Assembly: GCF_008124865.1 (NCBI RefSeq)
Contig: NZ_VNHY01000002.1
Span: 890,299-954,298, forward strand
Origin: Fodinibius salinus
GTDB lineage: Bacteria; Bacteroidota; Rhodothermia; Balneolales; Balneolaceae
DNA length: 64,000 bases
Direction of reading: 5' to 3'
Numbering within the stretch: position 1 is the first letter of the stretch; each line of letters begins with the position of its first letter. The position numbers and the translations under genes are program-made. Positions 9,238 to 19,192 of this stretch are shown here, in pieces. Under the pieces are notes generated by a model. It made no database searches, had not been told where the DNA came from, and worked only from the letters and a program-made list of their open reading frames with translations.

Positions 9238-10989
9238 TTATGATGATGCAAACCACTTTGCTACTTCATCCTTACTTTTGGTGTTGAGGATACGCTCCTT
9301 TTCAAATTTGGCTTTACGGGCAATATGCACACCGTAGGGGATGTGATCAATACCTTTTTTGCTGTGTGCATCAGGATTGATTGATGACATGAGCCCCACC
9401 TCTTTAGCCTTGTTGCCATGGCGCCAGTCGAGATCCAGCCGGTGGGGGTTAGCATTAATTTCGATAGCTGTATTGTGCTTGGCTGCCAGCTCAATAAGCT
9501 CATTCATGTCCAGGTCACTGCCGTCGCGTTTCAGCAACAGGCGCCCGGTCGGGTGGCCCACAATACTGGTGAAAGGATTTTTGATGGCTGTACGGAAACG
9601 GTTCATCATTTTTGGGCGATTCATACCCAGTCCGTTGTGGACGCTGGCAATCACAAAGTCGAAACTTTCTAGAATTTCATTCTCATAATCGAGACTCCCG
9701 TCACTAAGGATATCTGATTCTATGCCTTTGAAGATGCGAAAATCAGATCCGTATTCTTCGTTAAGCTGATCTACTTCTTCCCATTGTTCTTTGATTTTAT
9801 CTACCGAAAGTCCGCCCGCATAGGCCGCCGTTTGGGAATGGTCAGTAATGCCCAAATACTCATAGCCGCGTTCTATACAGGCTTCGGCCATTTCTTTAAT
9901 TGAAAACTTGCCGTCGCTATAAGTACTGTGTGCGTGGATGACGCCGCGAATGTCACCTTCTTCGACAAGATTCATAGACTCATTTTCTTCATAAAAAGTA
10001 ATTTCACCGTGATCTTCGCGCAGTTCAGGCGGGATAAAGTTTAGGTCCAGATGTTGATAGATATCACTTTCAGAATCGTAATCAATGGGCTTCTCAAAAT
10101 TGGTATCGCCTTCATCATTTAACTTAAAGAGACCATATTCGTTGAGTGAAAGTCCCCGTTCGCGAGCACGCTGGCGTAGCACAACGTTATGTTCTTTGCT
10201 GCCGGTAAAGTACATGAGAGCGGCTGCAAATTGTTCGGGTTTAACGATGCGTAGATCTACCTGACGGCCATTTTCGGTGCGGATGGAGCTTTTGGTTTCT
10301 CCGCGGCCCAGCACTTCTACTACCAGTTCGTGGTCAACAAAGGCGTCAAATAGCTGGTCAATATCTTCTTCTTTAGCACCAATCAGGATATCCACATCGC
10401 CGATGGTTTCTTTGTACCGGCGCAGCGAGCCGGCAACATCAATAGCTTCAACGCCTTCTAACTTTTTAAGAAAATCATAGATAGGCCCGGCAATATCCAG
10501 TGCTTCGTCAAGTCGGCATCGTTGGTCAAACTGTTGCATCCACTCAATAGATTTAGCAATTTTCTGAGCTGACTTTTCCCCCAGTCCGTCGAGGGAGGCC
10601 ACCCGTCCGTCTTGGCAGGCTTCTTTGAGTTCATCTAGTTCTGTAATATCCAGCTGCTGGTGTATTTTGGCAATATTCTTGGGCCCCAGGCCAGATATCT
10701 CCAGCCATTTGATGATACCCTCCGGAATTTGCTCGCGCAGGCTTTCAAGTACTTCAATAGTGCCTGTTTTAGCATAAGAGGTGATATCCTCAGCAATAGA
10801 ATCGCCAATACCTTTGATGTTAGTTAGCGTATCATTTTCAATATATTCATTGATATCGTCATTGAGAGATTCGATTGTTTGGGCGGCGCGATCAAAGGCA
10901 ATGGCGCGAAAACGATTTTCACCGGCCAGCTGCATCAGCTGATAAATTTCGCGTAACCGATCGGCAATTTCAGCATTAGTTATGGACAT
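9238..10989 (-). CDS. polX: DNA polymerase/3'-5' exonuclease PolX (X family plus PHP)
   Basis: A 583-aa bacterial PolX. The N-terminal half is an X-family polymerase: helix-hairpin-helix segments around 45-65 and 85-130 ([28 protein letters not shown]), then the nucleotidyltransferase core [17 protein letters not shown] near 185 with the paired aspartates and another catalytic Asp in GRQVDLRIV. The C-terminal half (about 340-575) is a PHP metal-dependent phosphoesterase: [34 protein letters not shown] and INPDAHS supply the metal ligands. The family does short-gap base-excision repair. Divergent from the lipoprotein gene at 11121. Confidence 0.96.
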   Translation of the reverse strand: MSITNAEIADRLREIYQLMQLAGENRFRAIAFDRAAQTIESLNDDINEYIENDTLTNIKGIGDSIAEDITSYAKTGTIEVLESLREQIPEGIIKWLEISGLGPKNIAKIHQQLDITELDELKEACQDGRVASLDGLGEKSAQKIAKSIEWMQQFDQRCRLDEALDIAGPIYDFLKKLEGVEAIDVAGSLRRYKETIGDVDILIGAKEEDIDQLFDAFVDHELVVEVLGRGETKSSIRTENGRQVDLRIVKPEQFAAALMYFTGSKEHNVVLRQRARERGLSLNEYGLFKLNDEGDTNFEKPIDYDSESDIYQHLDLNFIPPELREDHGEITFYEENESMNLVEEGDIRGVIHAHSTYSDGKFSIKEMAEACIERGYEYLGITDHSQTAAYAGGLSVDKIKEQWEEVDQLNEEYGSDFRIFKGIESDILSDGSLDYENEILESFDFVIASVHNGLGMNRPKMMNRFRTAIKNPFTSIVGHPTGRLLLKRDGSDLDMNELIELAAKHNTAIEINANPHRLDLDWRHGNKAKEVGLMSSINPDAHSKKGIDHIPYGVHIARKAKFEKERILNTKSKDEVAKWFASS

Positions 10990-11120
10990 AAGATGTAGTT
11001 CAGTTATTTTTGAAAGAAATTATTGGATTCGGTGGAAAAGTTCTAAAAGATAACTGTTCTAGTTTTGGGAATTAAGAACCATTTAGTACCATTAAAAATT
11101 CAAATAACCCAATATTTACT

Positions 11121-11627
11121 ATGAAAAAATACTTGATATTGTTCGTCGTGCTTTGCGCTGTTTCTTGTACAGGATCCTTAGATAGAGTGCCCTCAACAGA
11201 TAAAGTTAATCAGGTGCTGGATGACTGGCACAATGCGGCTGAAGATGCAGATTTTGGACGTTATTTTAATCATTTTGCAAGTGACAGTGCCATTTTTATG
11301 GGTACAGATGCTACTGAGCGGTGGACGGTCGCGGAATTCCGTCCTTGGGCCAAGCCCTATTTTGACCGCGGAAAAGCATGGAATTTCACCCCCGTTGAAC
11401 GGCATGTTTCTTTTTCTGATAACGGTCGCACAGCCTGGTTTGATGAGTCTTTGGATACCCCCAACCTGGGCCCGGCTCGCGGTAGCGGCGTATTGATCTA
11501 TCAAAAAGGAGAATGGAAGATTGCGCACTATAATTTGTCTATTCCCATTCCCAATACTATTGCCGATACGGTGGTAGCCCAAGTTGAAAAGGCGCTGCAA
11601 GAACAATCTTCGAATAATTCTAACTGA
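11121..11627 (+). CDS. Lipoprotein with SnoaL/NTF2-like domain
   Basis: A 168-aa protein with a lipoprotein signal peptide (MKKYLILFVVLCAVSC, Cys16 likely lipidated). The rest fits a SnoaL_3/nuclear-transport-factor-2-like alpha+beta cone: VLDDWHNAAEDADFGRYFNH, SDSAIFMGTDATERW, a long HVSFSDNGRTAWFDE strand and VLIYQKGEWKIAHYN, all typical for this fold. Such domains form a ligand pocket or serve as binding modules; no catalytic residues can be assigned. It lies 13 bases upstream of the M14 peptidase gene and is probably co-transcribed with it. Confidence 0.8.
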   Translation: MKKYLILFVVLCAVSCTGSLDRVPSTDKVNQVLDDWHNAAEDADFGRYFNHFASDSAIFMGTDATERWTVAEFRPWAKPYFDRGKAWNFTPVERHVSFSDNGRTAWFDESLDTPNLGPARGSGVLIYQKGEWKIAHYNLSIPIPNTIADTVVAQVEKALQEQSSNNSN

Positions 11628-11640
11628 CGAGTAATAAGTA

Positions 11641-14163
11641 ATGACTAAGCTACGATTTCTATACCCTCTGTTTTTTCTACTCTTCATTTCGACTGGCTTA
11701 AAAGCACAATCCGGGTTGCAAGCACCCTCTGAATTTCTTGGTTATGAGTTGGGCAGTCAGTGGACCCCTCACCACAAAGTTATGGACTATTTCTGGCATG
11801 TGGCTGAGCAATCGCCACAGGTGAAAACGAATCAGTATGGAACTACAAACGAGGGACGGCAACTTATGCTTGCCTATATTTCAGCTAGGAAGAATATGGA
11901 TAAGCTGCAAGAAATCCGTACTAACAACCTAAAGCGCACCGGTTTGCGTGATGGTACCCCCACCGGCGACAGTACCGCCATTGTGTGGCTCAGTTATAAT
12001 GTGCATGGTAATGAGACCTCCAGCAGTGAGGCGGCCATGAAGACGATTTACGAACTTGTGCGTCCTGATAATGCGCGCACAAAAAAATGGCTGCAGAATA
12101 CAGTGGTTATTATAGATCCCATGCTCAATCCCGACGGGCGCGACCGCTACGTTTATTGGTACAAGCAGACCGTGGGAACCCAGCCGAATGTACATCTCAA
12201 TGCTCGCGAACATCACGAGCCGTGGCCCGGTGGACGTACGAATCACTATTATTTTGATCTGAACCGTGACTGGGCGTGGCTTACTCAGAAGGAGAGCCGT
12301 CATCGTATTGCAGAGTATCAAAAATGGATGCCTCATATTCATGTTGATTTCCATGAGCAGGAATATGATTCTCCCTATTATTTTGCGCCGGCAGCCAAGC
12401 CGTTTCATAATGCGATTACCGATTGGCAGTCGGAATTCCAATTTACCATTGGTCAAAATCATGCAAAGTACTTTAATAAAAACAATTGGCTCTACTTTAC
12501 GCGCGAAGTGTTCGATCTTTTTTATCCCAGCTATGGGGATACCTATCCCATTTTTAATGGTGCAATCGGCATGACTTACGAGCAAGCCGGTCACAGCCTG
12601 GCAGGACTCGGCATCCTTAAAACCGAGGGGGATACGCTTACGCTTAACGATCGGTTGACCCATCATCATACAACGGGATTATCAACAGTAGAGATCAGCT
12701 CGAAAAATGCGGGCAGGCTGGTCAGTGAGTTTAGCAGTTACTATGACAGGGCTCAAAATAACCCCCAGGGAGAATACGAGACGTTTGTGATTAAAGGCGA
12801 TAACAATCCGGATAAGCTGCAGGCACTGTTTGATTTATTAGATAAACACAAGGTAAAGTATGGGCAGCCCACGCAGTCACAATCGTTGAGGGGATATAAC
12901 TACGAGACCGGAGAGAGCGAAGAAGTTTCAGTTAGTAAGGATGACTACCTGGTGAGCGTTTATCAGCCCAAATCTGTAATGGCGCGCATTTTGTTTGAGC
13001 CCAAGCCAGAGCTTTCTGATTCCGTAACTTATGATATTACAGCTTGGGGACAGCATTATGCTTATGGTCTGGACGGTTATGCGCTGAAGCAACGTTTGGA
13101 TGTAGAACAGGCATCGGCCCCAAAGAAAGAGTTGGAAAATGAGATTTCTGGCAAACCGTATGCCTATCTGGCTAAGTGGCAAGATTTGGAAGATATAGGT
13201 TTACTCAGTGATCTACTCAAGCAAGAGATCAGAGTTCGTTTTGCGCAAAAGTCTTTTACTGTGGATGGGCAGTCGTATGATCGTGGAACGTTAATTATTA
13301 CACGTTCTGATAATAAGATTTTCACTAAGGATTTTGACAGCACTGTACAAGAGATTGCGAACAAGCATAACCAGCAGCTGTATGCAGCCTCAACGGGATT
13401 TGTAGAGTCAGGGCCCGACTTTGGCTCATCGTCGGTGCGCTATTTGGAACCTCCGCGGGTAGCACTGCTTTCGGGCAGCGGTACAGATGCAGGTATGGTC
13501 GGCGAAATTTGGCACTATTTTGACAAGCAGATTAACTATCCGCTGACGATGCTGGATACTAATTATTTCGGTGATGTTGATCTTAGTAAATATGATGTGC
13601 TGATTCTGCCGTCTTATTATGGTGACGAGCTGGATAGTGATCGGCTTGGCGAAATTAAAGAGTGGATTTCTTCAGGTGGCAAGCTAATTGCCGTGCAGGG
13701 TGGTAATAATTTGCTGGCCGGCAAAGAGAGATTTGCTTTGAAGCGGAAGAAAGATGATGAAAGTGAAAGTGCAGAAGTGGCTAACCAATTAGACAAATAC
13801 GGTGAGCAGCAGCGCGAAAGTATTTCCAGTTTTAATCCGGGATCCATTTTCAAGGTTACGATGGATAACACGCATCCACTGGCTTTCGGCTACAAAGGTA
13901 ACTACTTTTCGTTGAAGCTCAATACCAGTAGCTACCAATATCTGGAGAATGGCTGGAATGTGGGTGTTACCAAAGAAGGAGCACACATGAGCGGTTTTTT
14001 GGGTCATGAGGCAAAAGAGGGTATTCAAAACAGCCTGACTTTTGGCGTGCAGAATATGGGTTCTGGATCGGTAGTTTACATGATTGATAACCCCCTGTTC
14101 CGCGCTTTCTGGTATAATGGCAAGCAGCTGTTTGGCAATGCCGTGTTTTTGGTAGGACAGTAA
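11641..14163 (+). CDS. M14-family zinc carboxypeptidase, secreted
   Basis: An 840-aa protein with a signal peptide (hydrophobic 7-20, ending KAQ). The N-terminal half is an M14 carboxypeptidase: zinc ligands H122 and E125 in NVHGNETSSSE, substrate-side residues in DPMLNPDGRDR (about 159-169) and ARE-HHEPWP, FDLNRDWAW, and the third ligand in HVDFHEQEYDSPYY (about 234-246). The C-terminal half carries a Rossmann-like/ThuA- or amidotransferase-like segment (DVLILPSYYGDELD, ISSGGKLIAVQGG near 680) often attached to this subfamily. Probably acts in the periplasm or outside on peptides. It ends at a strong hairpin terminator. Confidence 0.9.
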   Translation: MTKLRFLYPLFFLLFISTGLKAQSGLQAPSEFLGYELGSQWTPHHKVMDYFWHVAEQSPQVKTNQYGTTNEGRQLMLAYISARKNMDKLQEIRTNNLKRTGLRDGTPTGDSTAIVWLSYNVHGNETSSSEAAMKTIYELVRPDNARTKKWLQNTVVIIDPMLNPDGRDRYVYWYKQTVGTQPNVHLNAREHHEPWPGGRTNHYYFDLNRDWAWLTQKESRHRIAEYQKWMPHIHVDFHEQEYDSPYYFAPAAKPFHNAITDWQSEFQFTIGQNHAKYFNKNNWLYFTREVFDLFYPSYGDTYPIFNGAIGMTYEQAGHSLAGLGILKTEGDTLTLNDRLTHHHTTGLSTVEISSKNAGRLVSEFSSYYDRAQNNPQGEYETFVIKGDNNPDKLQALFDLLDKHKVKYGQPTQSQSLRGYNYETGESEEVSVSKDDYLVSVYQPKSVMARILFEPKPELSDSVTYDITAWGQHYAYGLDGYALKQRLDVEQASAPKKELENEISGKPYAYLAKWQDLEDIGLLSDLLKQEIRVRFAQKSFTVDGQSYDRGTLIITRSDNKIFTKDFDSTVQEIANKHNQQLYAASTGFVESGPDFGSSSVRYLEPPRVALLSGSGTDAGMVGEIWHYFDKQINYPLTMLDTNYFGDVDLSKYDVLILPSYYGDELDSDRLGEIKEWISSGGKLIAVQGGNNLLAGKERFALKRKKDDESESAEVANQLDKYGEQQRESISSFNPGSIFKVTMDNTHPLAFGYKGNYFSLKLNTSSYQYLENGWNVGVTKEGAHMSGFLGHEAKEGIQNSLTFGVQNMGSGSVVYMIDNPLFRAFWYNGKQLFGNAVFLVGQ

Positions 14164-14192
14164 GCTGTTATCACAAATGATGTAATTGTATC

Positions 14193-14226
14193 TGGCTCCT
14201 ATGCTTTGCGTAGGAGCCAATTTATT
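14193..14226 (+). terminator. Rho-independent-type terminator after the M14 peptidase gene
   Basis: A 12-bp stem (TGGCTCCTATGC pairing with GCGTAGGAGCCA, one G-T wobble) with a TTT loop, followed by ATTTATTT. It lies 30 bases past the peptidase stop. A second, weaker hairpin (CTGGTTC/GAACCAG, about 14250-14278) follows in the remaining spacer before the riboswitch. Confidence 0.75.
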
Positions 14227-14447
14227 TAAATGCTAGGATCGATCACGATCTGGTTCCAATACTTGGTCCTAGAACCAGCAAATCGCGGCCTATTTTAGGT
14301 GGTAATTTTTGTTTTCTCTCTACCTACGTCTTTATCATCAAAATGAGGAGAATGTTTCCAGCTGCGCTGGGAGCTATCAGTATTTATTTAGCCTTATCTT
14401 TTGAAACTTCCCCCTGATGCCTGTATCTTAGGGCGCATTCTAACTAT

Positions 14448-14531
14448 ACCCAAGGTTGGGGGTGCTTGCAACAGCAGGCTGAGATCATACCCTAAGAACC
14501 TGAACCGGGTAAAACCGGCGTAGGGAAACCA
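14448..14531 (+). promoter_or_regulatory. TPP riboswitch (THI element)
   Basis: The aptamer core is clear: GGGGGTGC near 14458-14465, CTGAGATCATACCCT near 14479, GAACCTGAACCGGGTAAAAC near 14496, and the closing GGCGTAGGGAA. The outer P1 stem can be extended by GGTT at 14454 pairing with AACC near 14527. A second hairpin (GGCAGGGAT with ATCC and CTGCC, about 14536-14558) follows and may be part of the expression platform. The start codon of the controlled receptor is at 14625 with a good Shine-Dalgarno (CGGAGGAA). High TPP is expected to switch the receptor gene off; mechanism (transcription or translation) cannot be told by eye. Confidence 0.95.
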
Positions 14532-14624
14532 GGTTGGCAGGGATTTATCCTTGCTGCCGGATTGATCAGCATTTCTTGCAAGTTCATCTCCCGCTCTTAT
14601 AAATCTAATAAGACGGAGGAACTT

Positions 14625-17063
14625 ATGTTTTTTAAGATTATTCGAAGCACAGCCATTCTGTGTTTTTTCATGGCAATGAGTACTATGCTCTTTGCCCAAA
14701 CAATAAGCGGAACTGTAACAGACGGGCAGACCGGCAAAACGCTGGCCGGGGCTAATATTATCCAGTTGCAAACATCAAATGGTGTTTCGACGGATGAGAA
14801 TGGATCATTTTCACTGACGCTTACCGATGATGCGCCTCAAAAAATAAAAGTGACGTTTGTTGGCTATAAAGCTAAAATCGTTCGGCTTGACGGAGCTGAA
14901 AGCTCGTTAACTATCACGCTCACACCTTCTACTATGATGAGTAATGAGGTATTTGTGAAGGCACTTCGCGTAGATAAAGCTACGCCCATGGCTTATGAAA
15001 ATATCAGCAAAGCCAGTATTGAACAGAAAAATCTGGGTCAGGACATGCCCTATATGATTGGGAGCAGTCCTTCGGTTACTACCACATCAGATGCCGGAGC
15101 AGGCATCGGCTATACCTCTATGCGTATCCGCGGTGTCGATCAGGGTCGCATTAATGTGACGGTTAACGGTATTCCCATTAATGATGCCGAATCGCATGGT
15201 GTATTCTGGGTGAATATGCCTGATTTAGCTTCTTCAGTTGAAAATATACAGGTGCAGCGAGGAGCTGGCACATCCACCAATGGAGCTGCCGCTTTTGGAG
15301 CAACGATGAATATTCAAACGTCGGAAATGAAATCCGAGGCCTATGGAGAAGTAAATACAGCTATTGGATCATTTAACACCCGCAAAGCTAATGTAATGCT
15401 GGGTTCCGGATTGATGGATAACGGCTGGCAGTTTGAGGGACGACTCTCGAAGATAGAATCAGATGGATATATTGACCGGGCTTCTTCAGATCTGAAATCA
15501 TTTTATCTGTCGGCGGCTAGGCATGGTGATCGCAGCTTGTTGCGTGCAGATGTCTTTTCAGGAAAAGAGAAAACCTACCAAGCGTGGTATGGTGTATCCG
15601 AAAGCCGGCTGCAGAATGGCAATAGAACCTATAATCCCGCAGGAGCCTATACCGATGAAAGCGGGAATACGAAGTATTATGATAATCAGACGGACAATTA
15701 CCAGCAGGATCATTATCAGCTGCATTACTCTTATCAGTTTACCGATAACTGGGATGCTCGGGGGTCATTGCATTATACTTATGGGCGCGGTTATTACGAA
15801 GAATACCAAGAATCCCAGGACCTGACACAGTACAGCATCAGTGATATCCAGCTGCCGGATACTACTATTCAGAAAAGTGATTTGGTGCGACAGCTTTGGC
15901 TCGACAATCACTTTTACGGCGCTGTCTTTTCAACTGAATATGTGCCCTCGGACCGTTGGTCACTCACACTCGGCGGCGGATATAATGAATATGACGGTGA
16001 CCATTTTGGAGAGGTTGTCTGGGCGCGTTTTGCCGGAGATACTAATGCTGATAAACGATACTATCAGAACAATGCGTTGAAGACAGATTTTAATTCCTAT
16101 ATCAAAGCCAGCTATCAAATTATCGATGGGCTCACTGCCTATGCAGATGCCCAGATTCGTCATATTACGTACGAATTCTTGGGTAAAGATCGACAGCCGG
16201 CTCAGGGTGGTGGTCAACAGATTGTGGATGTACAACAAAAAGATCGTCTCACTTTCTTTAATCCCAAAGCCGGGTTGACGTATAATATTAATCAGCGCCA
16301 TCGGGCCTATGCGTCATTCAGCGTGGCGAACAAAGAGCCCACACGCGACGAATATGTGGATTCTACTCCCGAAAATCGTCCGTCGCATGAAACCCTTTAC
16401 GACTGGGAAGCCGGATATAAAGGATCTTTTGATTGGTTTTCAGTGGGAGCGAATTTCTACTATATGAATTATCAGGACCAGCTTATCTTAACCGGCGAAA
16501 TTAATGATGTGGGATCCAACGTGCGGCAGAATGTGCCCAGTAGTTATCGTGCAGGTATAGAGCTACAGGCTGGAGCACAGCTGTTGCCAAGTCTGGAATG
16601 GTCGGCCAATGCAACCTTCAGCCGCAATAAAATTGAGCAATATACGCAGTATGTCGATAATTATGATACTGGATCACAAGAGACGAATGTTTATACAGAT
16701 ACTAACATCTCTTTTTCTCCGGATGTTGTTGCAAATACTATGCTTCAATTTTCTAAGAGAGGCTTGTCAGCTCAGTGGTCAGCAAAGTATGTTTCTCGAC
16801 AATACTTGGATAATACACAGACCAAAAGCCGGTCGCTTGATCCGTATGTTGTAAATAATTTGCGTATAAGATACAACTGGGAGACGGTACCGTCGTTACA
16901 AGCTATTAAAATAACGTTTGTGGTTAATAATATGCTTAATGAGATGTATGAGTCCGATGGATATACCTTTGGATATATTTCCGGAGGACAAAAAGAATAC
17001 AGCAATTATTATTATCCGCAGGCCGGACGCAATTTTTTGCTACAGCTCTCGTTTAACTTCTAG
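14625..17063 (+). CDS. TonB-dependent outer-membrane receptor, predicted thiamine-related uptake
   Basis: An 812-aa receptor. The start at 14625 has a strong Shine-Dalgarno and precedes a signal peptide ending TMLFAQ. Domains in order: a carboxypeptidase-D-like beta-sandwich (about 25-105, GTVTDGQTGKTLAGANI...), a TonB plug (about 125-235, with MRIRGVDQGRINVTVNGIPI and VQRGAGTSTNGAAAFGATMNI), and a 22-stranded barrel ending LLQLSFNF with the usual terminal Phe. Because a TPP riboswitch precedes it, the likely cargo is thiamine or a thiamine precursor; TPP-controlled outer-membrane receptors were predicted from comparative genomics in Bacteroidota. No PnuT-type inner-membrane permease is adjacent. 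A good terminator follows. Confidence 0.92.
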   Translation: MFFKIIRSTAILCFFMAMSTMLFAQTISGTVTDGQTGKTLAGANIIQLQTSNGVSTDENGSFSLTLTDDAPQKIKVTFVGYKAKIVRLDGAESSLTITLTPSTMMSNEVFVKALRVDKATPMAYENISKASIEQKNLGQDMPYMIGSSPSVTTTSDAGAGIGYTSMRIRGVDQGRINVTVNGIPINDAESHGVFWVNMPDLASSVENIQVQRGAGTSTNGAAAFGATMNIQTSEMKSEAYGEVNTAIGSFNTRKANVMLGSGLMDNGWQFEGRLSKIESDGYIDRASSDLKSFYLSAARHGDRSLLRADVFSGKEKTYQAWYGVSESRLQNGNRTYNPAGAYTDESGNTKYYDNQTDNYQQDHYQLHYSYQFTDNWDARGSLHYTYGRGYYEEYQESQDLTQYSISDIQLPDTTIQKSDLVRQLWLDNHFYGAVFSTEYVPSDRWSLTLGGGYNEYDGDHFGEVVWARFAGDTNADKRYYQNNALKTDFNSYIKASYQIIDGLTAYADAQIRHITYEFLGKDRQPAQGGGQQIVDVQQKDRLTFFNPKAGLTYNINQRHRAYASFSVANKEPTRDEYVDSTPENRPSHETLYDWEAGYKGSFDWFSVGANFYYMNYQDQLILTGEINDVGSNVRQNVPSSYRAGIELQAGAQLLPSLEWSANATFSRNKIEQYTQYVDNYDTGSQETNVYTDTNISFSPDVVANTMLQFSKRGLSAQWSAKYVSRQYLDNTQTKSRSLDPYVVNNLRIRYNWETVPSLQAIKITFVVNNMLNEMYESDGYTFGYISGGQKEYSNYYYPQAGRNFLLQLSFNF

Positions 17064-17090
17064 ATAGATATGTATAAACATCGTGATTTA

Positions 17091-17125
17091 GAAAGGGTCG
17101 GCTGGAAAGTCGGCCCTTTCTTTTT
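17091..17125 (+). terminator. Rho-independent terminator after the TonB receptor gene
   Basis: A 12-bp stem GAAAGGGTCGGC / GTCGGCCCTTTC with two G-T wobbles, loop TGGAAA, and a TTTTT tail, 27 bases past the stop codon. The rest of the 306-base spacer up to 17369, before the convergent EamA gene, shows nothing I can name. Confidence 0.88.
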
Positions 17126-17369
17126 GTAATGTATAGCTCTAAAGTGTGGAAGCTTGACGCAGCTGTTAAGGTTAATTCTTAACGGATAAAGCAGAATTAG
17201 AAGCGGATGGGATTTTATGCATATCGGGGAAGAAAATTGCAATCGGGCAATAACCGGCTACTGATTTTTCGCTGGTTGTTTATATAGCAAATAAAAGATT
17301 TATGCATTCTGGGGCATGCCTGAAACTTCTACCAAACTGACATCAAAATTCCAACTTGAAAAGCTACAA

Positions 17370-18368
17370 TTATTCTGCATTGGTAAAGAATCGCACATCT
17401 TCATCATTTGATATTTCTTTTTCATCTGTACTGGCTCGGTCGTCTATTACTTGTATAAAAATGGCGCCGGTAATAATGAATACGGCGGATATAATCTCCA
17501 GCCGGGACGGGTTTTCGCCAATACTGAGCCAGGCAATAAACAAGGCTGCAATGGGCACCATATTACCATAAAGTACCACCTGTGTAGGACCAAGTTTTTT
17601 AAGGGCTCGTACCTTTACCCATTGGCCAACGCCCACGCCAATAGCACCGCCGGCAATGATGGCAATCCAGGTCCATAGTCCAAGTGATTTCCAAGACACA
17701 ACAATAAGATCAGGAGAGGCAATGAGGATATATAACGTACCGCCAATGGCAGTACGAAGAGCGACAATGGGTACGGAACCGTATTTATTAGCTAGGGGTT
17801 TAATAAGGTGCAGTTCAATAACGGTAAGGATAAGTGCAATAATTAAAATAGCATCTCCTAACCAATATCCCTGCTCAGGTTGTAATCCATCCCAAGCTAA
17901 GATAATTGTGCCCACAACAGCTAGAACGACGCCTAAGTAACCATAGCCTCCCATTTCTTCGGTGCTAAACATATAACCAAATCCCGTGCTCACCGCAGGG
18001 CCCAGAGCCAGCCAAAGTGATGCCCGTGCGCCGTGGGTTAGTCCTAACCCCTCAATACCAAGCCAGGGAGCCAGCGTCGCACCAATGACCGAGATAAATA
18101 ATAGTCTTGGCCAGTCTTCTTTTTTTATCTGAGGTAAAAAGGAAATTTTATTATTAGTTTGGCGGCATTCCGAACGATATTGCAGGTACATTACCAAAAA
18201 CATAGCAATCCCGCCCATAGCAAACCGTGATACGCTAAATGATATGGGAGACATCTCCAGAAGGGCAATTTCTGCTAGAATGAAATTAGCACCCCAGAGA
18301 AAAACAAAAAATATAAGGATCCCGTGATGGGAGAGTGTCCCACCCCGGGAAAAGGTATTATTGTTCAA
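17370..18368 (-). CDS. EamA/DMT-family membrane transporter
   Basis: A 332-aa integral membrane protein with ten predicted helices arranged as two EamA repeats: helices from about residue 15 (ILIFFVFLWGANFILAE, the typical repeat start) to 155, and from about 160 to 300 (ending PIAALFIAWLSIGENPSRLE and IISAVFIITGAIFIQ). The C-terminal 30 residues are charged and cytoplasmic. The first codon in frame is TTG at 18368, with no ATG before the first helix. Substrate unknown; the superfamily exports metabolites or takes up nutrients. It follows the DUF2911 gene by 24 bases on the same strand and may share its transcript. Confidence 0.87.
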   Translation of the reverse strand: MNNNTFSRGGTLSHHGILIFFVFLWGANFILAEIALLEMSPISFSVSRFAMGGIAMFLVMYLQYRSECRQTNNKISFLPQIKKEDWPRLLFISVIGATLAPWLGIEGLGLTHGARASLWLALGPAVSTGFGYMFSTEEMGGYGYLGVVLAVVGTIILAWDGLQPEQGYWLGDAILIIALILTVIELHLIKPLANKYGSVPIVALRTAIGGTLYILIASPDLIVVSWKSLGLWTWIAIIAGGAIGVGVGQWVKVRALKKLGPTQVVLYGNMVPIAALFIAWLSIGENPSRLEIISAVFIITGAIFIQVIDDRASTDEKEISNDEDVRFFTNAE

Positions 18369-18392
18369 CGAATTTGCAATATTGCTTAAATT

Positions 18393-18938
18393 CTATACTT
18401 CGATTGTGAACGGAACCTTAGTATTCTTCCAGTGAAGCACACATTCCGCCGAACTGTTGGTAACGTTATGGAAAGAAATTAAAAATTGTTCCATGTGCGA
18501 CGCTTCTTTAGAAGGAACTTTAACACGCAGTACATCCTTACTTTTATCATATTGCGTGCCCCATGACAATTTAGAATTGAGGATTATAGTCCATGTATCT
18601 TTGCGTGGAATAGTATAAAGTGAATAAGTACCGGCTTCTACTTTTTTTCCTTCAATCATTACATCATCCGAAAAAGTAATAGCCGTAGATTCATTAGCTC
18701 CCGTTCGCCAAACCTCACCATAGGCTTCTAATCCACCAAAAACTTCACGTTCATTAACAGAGGGGCGCCCATAGGTAATAGAAACCTGAGTAGTTCCGAT
18801 TGTCTGGCTGACAGATGCATTCGGACTTGTTCGTGCTTTTTTATTTCCGCGATCTTGAGCAGTACCCAAGCTGGTAAAAAGCATAACTCCCAAAAAAGCA
18901 AATGCCGTGATTTTAAGATATGTTTGAACTGACTTCAT
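18393..18938 (-). CDS. Secreted DUF2911 protein
   Basis: A 181-aa protein with a signal peptide (about 1-27, ending TAQ) and one DUF2911 domain. The domain shows its usual landmarks: ASVSQTIGTTQVSITYGRPSV, VWRTGANESTAITFSDDV, EAGTYSLYTIP and TIILNSKLSWGTQYD. DUF2911 proteins are frequent in Bacteroidota and relatives; their role is unknown and the location is probably periplasmic. The gene is the first of a possible pair with the EamA transporter and faces the large histidine kinase gene across 254 bases. Confidence 0.9.
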   Translation of the reverse strand: MKSVQTYLKITAFAFLGVMLFTSLGTAQDRGNKKARTSPNASVSQTIGTTQVSITYGRPSVNEREVFGGLEAYGEVWRTGANESTAITFSDDVMIEGKKVEAGTYSLYTIPRKDTWTIILNSKLSWGTQYDKSKDVLRVKVPSKEASHMEQFLISFHNVTNSSAECVLHWKNTKVPFTIEV

Positions 18939-19192
18939 AACACCGTCGATTTATTTAGGGTTTATTTATTTAGCAAGTTAGTGTAACTAAAAATATTGTT
19001 TTTTCGTTTATTTATAATCTTTGTTTAAGCAGTGGCTATGTCGTTTTGAGAATAACTCCGCTTATAAATCATGACATAGCATCAGTATAACAAACTATTA
19101 CATTATGAGAATTAGATTATGGTATTTTTTTTTAATATTTAATAACTAACAATGGGGGTTAGAATAGCGTTAGAGTCATACAATATAATATC

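Noticed and set aside
11929..12669. A 246-codon minus-strand frame inside the M14 peptidase gene
   Set aside because: Antisense shadow of conserved zinc-site sequence, without recognisable domain.
14250..14278. CTGGTTC/GAACCAG hairpin as a second terminator or RNA
   Set aside because: No T-run and long loop; the preceding 12-bp hairpin already explains termination.
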